From an uncultured Christensenella sp. (lineage in GTDB: Bacteria; Bacillota; Clostridia; Christensenellales; UBA3700): a DNA stretch of 7,100 nt. Positions 1 through 4,982 of this stretch are shown one piece after another. Numbering within the stretch: position 1 is the stretch's first letter; each line of letters begins with the position of its first letter. A model generated the notes under the pieces. The model was not told the DNA's origin and did not search any database. It worked only from the letters and a program-made list of their open reading frames with translations. Location: contig CAJTZR010000100.1 of the NCBI GenBank assembly GCA_910584035.1, positions 1 to 7,100 of the forward strand, written 5' to 3'. The position numbers and the translations under genes are program-made.

Positions 1-31
1 GCAATTCGTTATAACCACGCTATGTGTAGTC

Positions 32-39
32 AAGGAGGT
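32..39 (+). promoter_or_regulatory. ribosome binding site of rplK
   Basis: AAGGAGGT lies 7 nt before the ATG at 47. It decides the start, because the rplK frame stays open upstream to the window edge. Bases 1-31 cannot be assigned. The gene often found upstream in other genomes, nusG, could end at the TAA at 12-14, but only three codons would be visible, so this is not claimed. Confidence 0.85.
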
Positions 40-46
40 AAAGACT

Positions 47-472
47 ATGGCAAAGAAAATTACAGCAGTAGTAAAACTACAATTACCAGCAGGTAAGGCA
101 ACTCCAGGACCACCAGTAGGTTCAACACTAGGACCTCACGGTATCAATATTCCTGGATTCACAAAAGAGTTTAACGAAAAGACAAGAGGACAAGAAGGTC
201 TAATCATTCCAGTTGTTATGACAATTTATGCTGACCGTTCTTTTGAGTTCGTATTAAAAACTCCTCCAGCAGCAGTCCTAATCAAGAAGGCTTTGAATAT
301 CCAAAGCGGTTCAGCTAAGCCAAACAAGACTAAGGTTGCTACTATCACTGAAGCTCAATTGAAAGAGATTGCAGAGACTAAAATGCCAGATTTAAATGCA
401 GCAAGTTTAGACGCAGCTATTTCAATGATTAAAGGCACTTGCCGCAGTATGGGCGTTAAGGTAGAAGGTTAA
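47..472 (+). CDS. rplK: 50S ribosomal protein L11
   Basis: This is L11, which binds the GTPase-associated centre of 23S rRNA at the base of the L10-L12 stalk and takes part in factor-dependent GTP hydrolysis and, in many bacteria, the stringent response. The 141-residue length is normal for the family. The N-terminal domain (about 1-70) has the proline-rich GPPVG element (residues 21-25) and the GPHGINI stretch (30-36). The C-terminal rRNA-binding domain (about 71-141) carries KTPPAAVLIKKA and the DLNAASLDAA segment followed by a GT-RSMG motif. The GPHG form, with proline where many bacteria have glutamine (GQHG), is a variant I associate with clostridia. The stop is 14 nt before rplA, so the two genes form one transcription unit. 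Start chosen from the strong ribosome binding site just upstream. Confidence 0.98.
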   Translation: MAKKITAVVKLQLPAGKATPGPPVGSTLGPHGINIPGFTKEFNEKTRGQEGLIIPVVMTIYADRSFEFVLKTPPAAVLIKKALNIQSGSAKPNKTKVATITEAQLKEIAETKMPDLNAASLDAAISMIKGTCRSMGVKVEG

Positions 473-486
473 TAGGAGGAGCGACA

Positions 487-1170
487 ATGAAAAAAGGTAA
501 GAGATATTTAGAAGCTAGTAAGCTAATTGAAAAAAATAAAGCATACGAAGTAAACGAAGCTATGAATTTAGTTTTGCAAACTGGCACAGCTAAGTTTGAT
601 GAAACTGTAGAGCTTCATATGCGTTTAGGTGTTGACCCTAAGCACGCTGACCAACAAGTTCGTGGCGTTGTAGTATTGCCAAATGGTACAGGTAAAAATG
701 TAAAAGTTTTAGTTATCGCTAAAGGTGCTAAAGCTGACGAGGCAGCAGCTGCAGGTGCAGATTATGTTGGTGCAGAGGATATGATTGCTAAGATTCAAAA
801 CGAAAACTGGTTTGACTTTGATGTTTGCGTTACAACACCAGATATGATGGGTCTTGTTGGTAGAATCGCAAGAGTTTTAGGACCTAAGGGCTTAATGCCA
901 AACCCTAAGTCTGGTACAGTTACTATGGACGTTACTAAGGCTATTAAAGAGATTAAAGCTGGTAAAGTTGAGTACAGATTGGACAAGACTGCTATTATCC
1001 ACGTTCCAGTTGGTAAAAAGTCTTTCGGTGCTGAAAAACTTATTGAGAATATGAATGTTGTTGTTGAGGCTATTCAAAAAGCTAAGCCAGCAGCTGCTAA
1101 AGGTACTTATATCAAGAGCGTAAGCATCGCTTCTACTATGGGTCCTGGTGTTAAAGTTAATATTAAATAA
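487..1170 (+). CDS. rplA: 50S ribosomal protein L1
   Basis: This is L1, which builds the mobile L1 stalk next to the E site of the large subunit and helps move deacylated tRNA. In other bacteria it can also repress translation of its own mRNA. The protein is 227 residues, full length. Visible family marks are the VVLPNGTGK segment (residues 62-70), the GADYVGAED segment, and the highly conserved LGPKGLMPNPKSGTV signature (131-145) in the inserted domain II. The C-terminal return to domain I ends with KGTYIKSVSIASTMGPGVKV. TAGGAGGA sits 6 nt before the ATG. No terminator follows the stop, so transcription probably continues into the rplJ leader, where the attenuator can act on read-through as well as on transcripts from the internal promoter. 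I see no clear L1-binding mimic in the short upstream sequence available. Confidence 0.98.
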   Translation: MKKGKRYLEASKLIEKNKAYEVNEAMNLVLQTGTAKFDETVELHMRLGVDPKHADQQVRGVVVLPNGTGKNVKVLVIAKGAKADEAAAAGADYVGAEDMIAKIQNENWFDFDVCVTTPDMMGLVGRIARVLGPKGLMPNPKSGTVTMDVTKAIKEIKAGKVEYRLDKTAIIHVPVGKKSFGAEKLIENMNVVVEAIQKAKPAAAKGTYIKSVSIASTMGPGVKVNIK

Positions 1171-1183
1171 TTTATTATTTTTG

Positions 1184-1212
1184 TTGACTTAAACAATTTT
1201 TTATGTTAAAAT
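1184..1212 (+). promoter_or_regulatory. promoter of the rplJ-rplL unit
   Basis: The -35 is TTGACT (1184-1189), followed by a 17-bp spacer and a -10 of TAAAAT (1207-1212) with an extended TGT just before it. The elements are near consensus for the housekeeping sigma factor. Transcription would begin around 1219, giving a leader of about 290 nt. The promoter begins only 13 bp after the rplA stop, so rplJ-rplL can be transcribed independently of rplK-rplA. Confidence 0.75.
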
Positions 1213-1222
1213 TATAAAGTAA

Positions 1223-1345
1223 ATAGAAACCGTAGACAGTGAGTTCCAAGTTTTTTGGTATAATGTTGCTTACCGAGGTGCGAATTAGATTGATATTTTC
1301 TAAGTCTCAGCTTGCGTTTGCGGTTGAGACTTTTAATTTTGTAGA
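1223..1345 (+). ncRNA. L10 (rplJL) leader with transcription attenuator
   Basis: This leader resembles the Firmicutes ribosomal protein L10 leader family (Rfam L10_leader). The conserved-looking blocks are ACCGTAGACAGTGAG (1229-1243) and CTTACCGAGGTG (1269-1280). GTGAG (1239-1243) pairs with CTTAC (1269-1273), and an inner hairpin forms between CCAA (1246-1249) and TTGG (1255-1258). Downstream is a terminator hairpin, AAGTCTCA (1302-1309) with TGAGACTT (1325-1332), extended inward by G-U and C-G pairs and followed by a T-rich run. In Bacillus subtilis the L10-L12 complex binds the equivalent leader and favours termination, so that excess stalk protein lowers rplJL transcription. I infer the same logic here from the layout. 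The competing antiterminator is not worked out; TTAGA/TCTAA pairing that reaches the base of the terminator stem is one candidate. Confidence 0.85.
1302..1340 (+). terminator. attenuator hairpin in the rplJ leader
   Basis: An 8-bp perfect stem (AAGTCTCA with TGAGACTT) extends inward through G-U, C-G and U-G pairs, with a GC-containing loop. TTTTAATTTT follows directly. It lies well before the rplJ start and after the L10-binding region, as expected for a regulated intrinsic terminator. Confidence 0.85.
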
Positions 1346-1414
1346 TTATTAATTTACGTTGTAGCAAATTGACTAAATAAGGATATTTTGTTGTAACTAA
1401 AGTTAATTTAATTG

Positions 1415-1483
1415 GAAGCACTTGATTTATCAAGTTTATTGCGATAGCAATATTAGATTTTAATAAATATTAAAATTTGCTTC
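1415..1483 (+). other. possible cloverleaf-like RNA fold before rplJ
   Basis: Between the attenuator and the rplJ ribosome binding site, four helices can be drawn. A closing helix pairs GAAGCA (1415-1420) with TGCTTC (1478-1483). Inside it are three consecutive hairpins: ACTTGA/TCAAGT (1420-1435, sharing one base with the closing helix), TATTGC/GCAATA (1437-1452), and ATTTTAATA/TATTAAAAT (1457-1476). The first two are short and the third is only A-T pairs, so chance folding in AT-rich sequence is a real alternative. It is not a tRNA: there is no T-loop consensus and no proper acceptor end. If real, it could influence mRNA stability or ribosome access at the site 17 nt downstream. Confidence 0.35.
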
Positions 1484-1511
1484 ATATAGTATTTATTTTA
1501 GGAGGTAATCA

Positions 1512-2003
1512 ATGTCAACAGCTAAAGATTTAAAGGCAGAGCAAGTTGAGGCTATTAAGAAATCTGTGCAAGATTCAAAGGCTTTCGTGCTTGTTGAGTA
1601 TGAGGGTATCACTGTTGAGCAAGATACTAAATTGAGAAGTGATTTCAGAGCTAACAATGTTAAGTATCAAGTTCTTAAAAACAGACTTATCAAACGTGCT
1701 TTAAATGAGTTAGGCTTCAATGAATTTGATAATTATCTTGAAAAAACAACAGCTATCGCTTTCGCAAATGGCGATGAGCTTGCAGCAGCTAAAGTAGTTA
1801 CAGACAATGCAAAAACTGTTAAAGTACTAAAAGCTAAATGCGGTTTATTAGATGGAAAATTTATTGACGCTAGTGTAGTAACCCAAATCGCTAATATCCC
1901 TTCAAAAGACATTTTGTTATGTCAATTGTGTGGTGTATTGCAAAGTGGTATCTCTGGCTTGGCTAGAGCAATATCAGAAATTGCAAAAAATAAAGAAAAC
2001 TAA
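1512..2003 (+). CDS. rplJ: 50S ribosomal protein L10
   Basis: This is L10 (P0-like), which anchors the L7/L12 dimers on the ribosome and, together with them, autoregulates the rplJL mRNA in bacteria. The protein is 163 residues, slightly short but normal for Firmicutes. The N-terminal rRNA-binding domain shows the family pattern AFVLVEYEGITVEQ (residues 24-37), then LRSDFR and YQVLKNRLIKRAL (52-64). The C-terminal helix that carries L12 dimers is the segment around 145-160 (GISGLARAISEIAKN). GGAGGT lies 5 nt before the ATG, confirming the start. The stop is 36 nt before rplL, in the same operon. Confidence 0.98.
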   Translation: MSTAKDLKAEQVEAIKKSVQDSKAFVLVEYEGITVEQDTKLRSDFRANNVKYQVLKNRLIKRALNELGFNEFDNYLEKTTAIAFANGDELAAAKVVTDNAKTVKVLKAKCGLLDGKFIDASVVTQIANIPSKDILLCQLCGVLQSGISGLARAISEIAKNKEN

Positions 2004-2039
2004 TTCAATTTTAAATAAATTATTCGGAGGAATGAAAAA

Positions 2040-2411
2040 ATGGCAGATATCGCAAAGATGATTGAGGAAATAAAAGGTATGACTGTTCTTGAGCTTAACG
2101 ATTTAGTTAAAGCTATCGAGACAGAGTTTGGTGTAAGTGCAGCAGCTATGGCAGTTGCAGCTCCAGGTGCTGGTGCAGCAGCTGCAGCAGTAGAAGAGAA
2201 GACTGAGTTTGACGTGATTTTGAAATCTGCAGGTGCAGAGAAAATCAAAGTTATCAAAGTAGTTCGTGAGATTACTGGTCTAGGTCTTAAAGAGGCTAAA
2301 GACATCGTTGATAACGCACCAAAGACTATTAAAGAGGCTATTGCTAAAGAAGCAGCTGACGAAATCGTTGCTAAGTTCAAAGAAGTTGGAGCTGAGTGCG
2401 AAGTTAAGTAA
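2040..2411 (+). CDS. rplL: 50S ribosomal protein L7/L12
   Basis: This is the multicopy stalk protein that recruits and stimulates the translational GTPases (IF2, EF-Tu, EF-G). The protein is 123 residues. It has the usual three parts: an N-terminal dimerisation helix pair (about 1-33) that binds L10, an alanine/glycine-rich flexible hinge (about 34-52), and a compact C-terminal domain (about 53-123) with KIKVIKVVREITGLGLKEAKDIVDNAPK, the factor-binding face. CGGAGG ends 9 nt before the chosen ATG. Another ATG at 2032 is too close to the ribosome binding site and its frame stops within a few codons. Two terminators follow, and the rpoB gene commonly found next is not here. Confidence 0.98.
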   Translation: MADIAKMIEEIKGMTVLELNDLVKAIETEFGVSAAAMAVAAPGAGAAAAAVEEKTEFDVILKSAGAEKIKVIKVVREITGLGLKEAKDIVDNAPKTIKEAIAKEAADEIVAKFKEVGAECEVK

Positions 2412-2444
2412 TTTTACTTACCTTAATTTAATTAATCGTAACCA

Positions 2445-2479
2445 AAATGAAGCATTTAACAATGCTTCATTTGTTTTGC
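2445..2479 (+). terminator. first terminator after rplL
   Basis: A perfect 12-bp stem, AAATGAAGCATT (2445-2456) with AATGCTTCATTT (2461-2472) and a TAAC loop, is followed by TTGTTTTG. It begins 34 nt after the rplL stop. Confidence 0.9.
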
Positions 2480-2493
2480 TACTTTAGTGAAAG

Positions 2494-2520
2494 AAAAGGC
2501 GAACAAAAAGTTCGCCTTTT
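2494..2520. terminator. second, bidirectional terminator after rplL
   Basis: A perfect 11-bp stem, AAAAGGCGAAC (2494-2504) with GTTCGCCTTTT (2510-2520) around a five-A loop. The A run on one side and T run on the other let it work in either direction. Together with the hairpin just upstream it forms a tandem stop that should isolate the ribosomal operon. Confidence 0.88.
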
Positions 2521-2604
2521 AACAACCACGCTAATTGATGCGTAAAATTAAAGCTTAAGTAAAAAAATGAATATTATCCAAAATTATGATTGCTAAATAC
2601 AACC

Positions 2605-2841
2605 ACAACTGAGCTGGTGTGAATATAAGAGCTTTAGTTATACGCATATAAATATCGAGCGTATCGAGTTAGTGGCAAGTAAATGCAAACTACTAACAAT
2701 AAAAGCTTAAAATTGATATTTAAATATCAGTATGACAATAGTTACGATTGTAGGTAAATTGATGAGCCTAAAGGCTTGGCAACGTAAATGCCCTAAGGGG
2801 GCAAAATCAAACCACTAGCTAAGCTAGTGGTTTTGACTTGC
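2605..2841 (+). ncRNA. candidate structured RNA, class unknown
   Basis: A series of local helices fits a folded RNA. AGCTTT (2630-2635) pairs with AAAGCT (2702-2707) and encloses two hairpins: ATACGC/GCGTAT (2640-2664) and GTTAGTGG/CTACTAAC with one G-U (2668-2697). Then follow TGATAT/ATATCA (2714-2729), ACAAT/ATTGT (2735-2751), GAGCC/GGCTT with a TAAA loop (2764-2777), TGCCC/GGGCA (2789-2803), and an 11-bp hairpin AAACCACTAGC/GCTAGTGGTTT (2809-2833), which could be a terminator although its plus-strand T run is poor (TTTTGACTT). I checked for signatures of tmRNA, RNase P RNA, SRP RNA, T-box and common riboswitches and found none. No good plus-strand promoter is visible and the boundaries are guesses. 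The strand is not certain. Confidence 0.4.
2801..2841. terminator. strong hairpin, possible terminator (either strand)
   Basis: An 11-bp perfect stem, AAACCACTAGC (2809-2819) with GCTAGTGGTTT (2823-2833) and a three-base loop, extends outward with a bulge through TCAAA/TTTTGA and GCAA/TTGC. On the minus strand the stem is followed by GATTTTGC, and on the plus strand by TGACTTGC. Neither T run is ideal. It could end the RNA-like region on the plus strand or a short minus-strand transcript. Confidence 0.45.
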
Positions 2842-3191
2842 ATTATTGGGAAAAAGACAAAAAAATTCGACTTTTATCTTTACTCATTATTTTAATAAAA
2901 TTTTATTATTAGTAAAATAAATTATATGTTATTTAATTTGAGAAAACTCAAATTAAACAAAAACTAATGTTTTTACTTGCCAAAATAATCCGACACAATT
3001 TAAATTATATTCAGTTACTATAAAATGTGGTTTGTTCGCTTACTGAACACCACAAATAAAGTTGTTTTGTGGAGATATGAATAACTTTCGATATACTAAA
3101 AACAAGCTTTTTTAAGATAGTACAAAGTCTTTTAATACTAATACTTTATTTGCTAAAATATTCCTAATTCTTTCTTAATTATTTACAAGTA

Positions 3192-3220
3192 TTGACAGCA
3201 ATATTTTTGCACTATACAAT
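3192..3220 (+). promoter_or_regulatory. promoter of the TM2-domain gene
   Basis: A perfect -35, TTGACA (3192-3197), a 17-bp spacer and TACAAT (3215-3220) make a near-consensus housekeeping promoter. The start would be near 3227, giving a leader of about 75 nt. That leader opens with an 11-bp dyad (3233-3254). Confidence 0.75.
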
Positions 3221-3232
3221 GTAAGTGTAAAG

Positions 3233-3276
3233 AATAGGCTTTTAAAAGCTTATTAAATATATGTTAAAGCTTAAGT
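3233..3276 (+). repeat. dyad and AAGCTTA repeats in the leader of the TM2 gene
   Basis: AATAGGCTTTT (3233-3243) and AAAAGCTTATT (3244-3254) are complementary with one G-U, giving an 11-bp dyad just after the expected transcription start. AAGCTTA recurs at 3246-3252 and 3267-3273. It could be an operator or a leader hairpin. No regulator is known. Confidence 0.4.
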
Positions 3277-3301
3277 TAAAAGTTTTACAAGGGGGGTAAT
3301 A

Positions 3302-3757
3302 ATGGAATTTATAAAATATTTGTCACCCAATGAGGTTGATGAGTTCCAAAAAGTTGATTATGACTTTTCAGATAAGGAATTAATTGAAAAGAAATCAATG
3401 GTATTAACTTCAGCAGTGTTAGGAGTAGTAGGCGTAGATAGGTTTATTTTAGGCGACAAAGCACGTGGTATTGCAAAAGCAGTAACTTTCTGTTCATTAT
3501 TTATAGCAATTATATCTATGTTATTTGTCATTATGGCTAAAGTCTATGATTCGTATGGTATTGCAGTAGGTGAGTCACGAACTATAACTTGGCAAGATAA
3601 TGTTGCAATTATTGGTCAAGGTATGGCGAATTTTATGTATAGCTTAATTGGTCTAATGGTTGCGTATATAGCTTTTGTAATAGTGGATGCAATTTTGTGT
3701 TATTATAAAAATTTGGATATAAATTATAAATTACTAAAAAAGCAATTAGATAAATAA
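3302..3757 (+). CDS. small membrane protein with split TM2-type domain
   Basis: The 151-residue protein has a charged N-terminus (1-32) and then a TM2-domain signature: a hydrophobic GVVGVDRFILGDKARGIAKA block (residues 41-60) with the typical G-DRF-LG pattern. The matching second half, a hydrophobic helix with FVIVDAILCYYKNLDINYKLL (125-145), lies far downstream. TM2 domains normally keep the two helices close together. Here about 50 residues separate them, including an additional hydrophobic helix (about 59-80) and a polar loop (82-110). TM2 proteins are widespread, and their function in bacteria is not established. I infer a cytoplasmic-membrane location. The ribosome binding site is unusually G-rich (AAGGGGGG, ending 5 nt before the ATG). 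The gene stands alone with its own promoter and a terminator about 125 nt downstream. Function unknown. Confidence 0.75.
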   Translation: MEFIKYLSPNEVDEFQKVDYDFSDKELIEKKSMVLTSAVLGVVGVDRFILGDKARGIAKAVTFCSLFIAIISMLFVIMAKVYDSYGIAVGESRTITWQDNVAIIGQGMANFMYSLIGLMVAYIAFVIVDAILCYYKNLDINYKLLKKQLDK

Positions 3758-4135
3758 AAATAACAAATTAATGAGATAATATATTCTAGCTTATTTATAT
3801 GCAGGCTGGTACAAATGGTATTGGCATTTAATTGTAAAAAACTTATTGCTTGTTAAATTTATATTAAAAGTAAATAAATGCAAAAATACCTTGCTATCAA
3901 AGCAAGGTATTTTAATATTATTTTCATCAAATGTTTTATCAAAAATTAAAGTCACAGATTGTTTTAAACTTGGCTTATAAATTTAAAATGTTAGCTTTTG
4001 TTTCAAATTAGCTCCTTGTAAATTTAATAGCACATATTAAATTTTATCTGATTATTACTAAATATCTTTACAATAAAATAATATTTTTTAGGAATAAATA
4101 TAAACTATTCATAAAAAATCTAATTTAAAACACAA
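3758..4135. other. AT-rich intergenic region between convergent genes
   Basis: This region contains one clear feature, the bidirectional terminator at 3883-3913. The remainder, both the approximately 125 nt before it and the 220 nt after it, is low-complexity AT-rich sequence with many stops in all frames. I see no gene or promoter in it. Confidence 0.6.
3883..3913. terminator. bidirectional terminator between convergent genes
   Basis: A perfect 13-bp stem, AAAATACCTTGCT (3883-3895) with AGCAAGGTATTTT (3901-3913) and a five-base loop. T runs occur on both strands. It is placed to end the TM2-domain gene from the left and the minus-strand PNPOx-like gene from the right. Confidence 0.9.
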
Positions 4136-4606
4136 TTAATTGTCCTTTGTCCTATGCTTTGCAGTAATTGATTGTAACTGCACTTTGTATACATTAGTAG
4201 CTGGTAAGTATTTGCTATCTATCTTATGGTTGCAATATCCACAATGGTCAAGTATTAATTGTAGTCCGTGAATAATTGCTTTTTCATTCTCTAGTAGTTC
4301 GCATTTGCCATAACCAATAAAACTTTCATAAAGGCAAGTTACGGAACGAATAGTATCCATATACCTATTAAAAATGTCCCCCTCAATACAAACATATTGA
4401 TTGCTTGCAAGTAATTCAGCCTTTTTGCCTATCTTTGCTCCGTGAAAATAAAAAGTAATTTTGCTATCAATTATTTCATAACCAAAAGATACTGGCACTA
4501 CATATGGAAAAGGCGTATCGTTTATTCCTATCCTTATCGTGTTAGTATTATTTATTAAATCTGCAATTAGATTAATATCTTTAATTTCTCTTTGTTCTCT
4601 ACGCAT
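4136..4606 (-). CDS. PNPOx-fold flavin protein, NimA-like
   Basis: This is a 156-residue member of the pyridoxamine 5'-phosphate oxidase-like split beta-barrel superfamily, in the group that includes NimA (5-nitroimidazole reductase) and related FMN- or heme-binding proteins. Family marks are the start MRREQREIKD, then PFPYVVPVSFGYE (residues 32-44), YFHGAKIGKK (53-62), the beta strand YESFIGYGK (93-101) and the closing ITAKHR (147-152). The substrate is unknown; nitroimidazole reduction should not be assumed, since most members are uncharacterised. The start is the ATG at 4606. A GTG two codons upstream (4612) overlaps the ribosome binding site (GAGGT at 4615-4611), so it is unlikely. A weak promoter may be TTACAA (4656-4651), 17 bp, TATTCT (4633-4628). 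The gene is transcribed toward the TM2 gene and probably shares its terminator. Confidence 0.85.
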   Translation of the reverse strand: MRREQREIKDINLIADLINNTNTIRIGINDTPFPYVVPVSFGYEIIDSKITFYFHGAKIGKKAELLASNQYVCIEGDIFNRYMDTIRSVTCLYESFIGYGKCELLENEKAIIHGLQLILDHCGYCNHKIDSKYLPATNVYKVQLQSITAKHRTKDN

Positions 4607-4904
4607 AAGCACCTCTTTTTTAGTTATAGAATATTTTATCTAAATATGATTTGTAACACATAAATGACTGTATGAAAATTTGTTATTATTTTATAATTTC
4701 CTTGTTTGTTTTAAGTTGTATTTTTAAATTTTATATTTAACCCCGATTTTTGAAAGGTTTTTTTAATTTTTAACCAAAAATGATAAAAATGTTTATTAAA
4801 AATTACAATGAATATACAATTCTTTTATATAATAATACACTATAATTTTATAATTGTAAATACTAAATTTAAAATTAGTATTAATTTTTTTAATTGTACA
4901 TAAA

Positions 4905-4930
4905 TTCAACTTTTGGGTTGAAACTTTCAA
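4905..4930. promoter_or_regulatory. overlapping inverted repeats at the tautomerase -35 (operator candidate)
   Basis: TTCAAC (4905-4910) and GTTGAA (4917-4922) form one inverted repeat. TTGAAA (4918-4923), a central C, and TTTCAA (4925-4930) form a second, perfect 13-bp palindrome that contains the -35 itself. Three alternating TTCAA/TTGAA half-sites across a promoter are typical of repressor binding. The regulator is not identified. Confidence 0.5.
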
Positions 4931-4946
4931 AATAATATGTTATAAT
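4918..4946 (+). promoter_or_regulatory. promoter of the tautomerase gene
   Basis: TTGAAA (4918-4923), a 17-bp spacer, and a consensus TATAAT (4941-4946) with an extended TGT immediately before it. The start should fall near 4953, so an ATG at 4959 would have almost no leader, supporting translation from 4983 instead. Confidence 0.85.
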
Positions 4947-4982
4947 AAACTAAATTAAATGATAAAGCTATTGGAGGGGAAT

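Larger units (their letters stand above)
2521..3190. other. 670-bp gene-free region, structured first half
   Basis: No convincing protein gene is found on either strand. The first half (to about 2841) is denser in G/C-containing hairpins than the rest and may be an RNA gene. The second half is very AT-rich with two clear hairpins: an 11-bp stem TTTAATTTGAG/CTCAAATTAAA with a four-A loop (2932-2957), and TGTGG-TT-TGTTC pairing with GAACA-CCACA (3026-3054). Two mini-ORFs, 3077-3115 plus (12 codons) and 2887-2843 minus (14 codons), lack good ribosome binding sites and are not called genes. No transposase, integrase or gene remnant is recognisable. Confidence 0.6.
4613..4958. other. divergent intergenic region, extremely AT-rich
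   Basis: The region separates the minus-strand PNPOx-like gene from the plus-strand tautomerase gene and must hold both promoters. The tautomerase promoter is clear (4918-4946). An 8-bp inverted repeat, AATACTAA (4859-4866) with TTAGTATT (4875-4882), is followed by a T-rich run and could be a weak terminator or a protein site. The remainder is long A/T runs with no gene. Confidence 0.5.

Noticed and set aside
795..1077. Minus-strand open frames inside rplA
   Set aside because: They overlap a certain ribosomal protein gene and show no family resemblance; they are antisense shadows of the rplA codon pattern.
1212..1433. 73-codon minus-strand frame in the rplJ leader
   Set aside because: It covers the L10 leader RNA and attenuator, which explain the sequence better; the peptide is low-complexity and basic.
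2000..2380. 126-codon minus-strand frame opposite rplL
   Set aside because: It arises from the alanine-rich codons of L12 read in reverse. No ribosome binding site and no recognisable protein.
13..2533. AACCACGCTA at 13-22 and again at 2524-2533, flanking the ribosomal genes
   Set aside because: A tempting direct repeat around the operon, but many 10-base matches are expected by chance in 7 kb; no longer identity and no mobile-element hallmarks.
2681..2710. Resemblance to a tmRNA tag start (GCAAAC)
   Set aside because: The reading frame stops after three codons, and neither the tRNA-like ends nor the ALAA-type tag end is present.
2758..2783. GATGAGCC...GGCAACG resembling part of a SAM-I riboswitch
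   Set aside because: Only a short core-like string matches; the other conserved SAM-I blocks and a downstream methionine or cysteine gene are missing.
3077..3115. 12-codon plus-strand ORF after a GGAG
   Set aside because: The GGAG is only 2 nt from the ATG and nothing supports a conserved peptide.
4959..4982. Upstream ATG extending the tautomerase by eight codons
   Set aside because: It would sit almost at the expected transcription start, lacks a ribosome binding site, and would displace the catalytic N-terminal proline.
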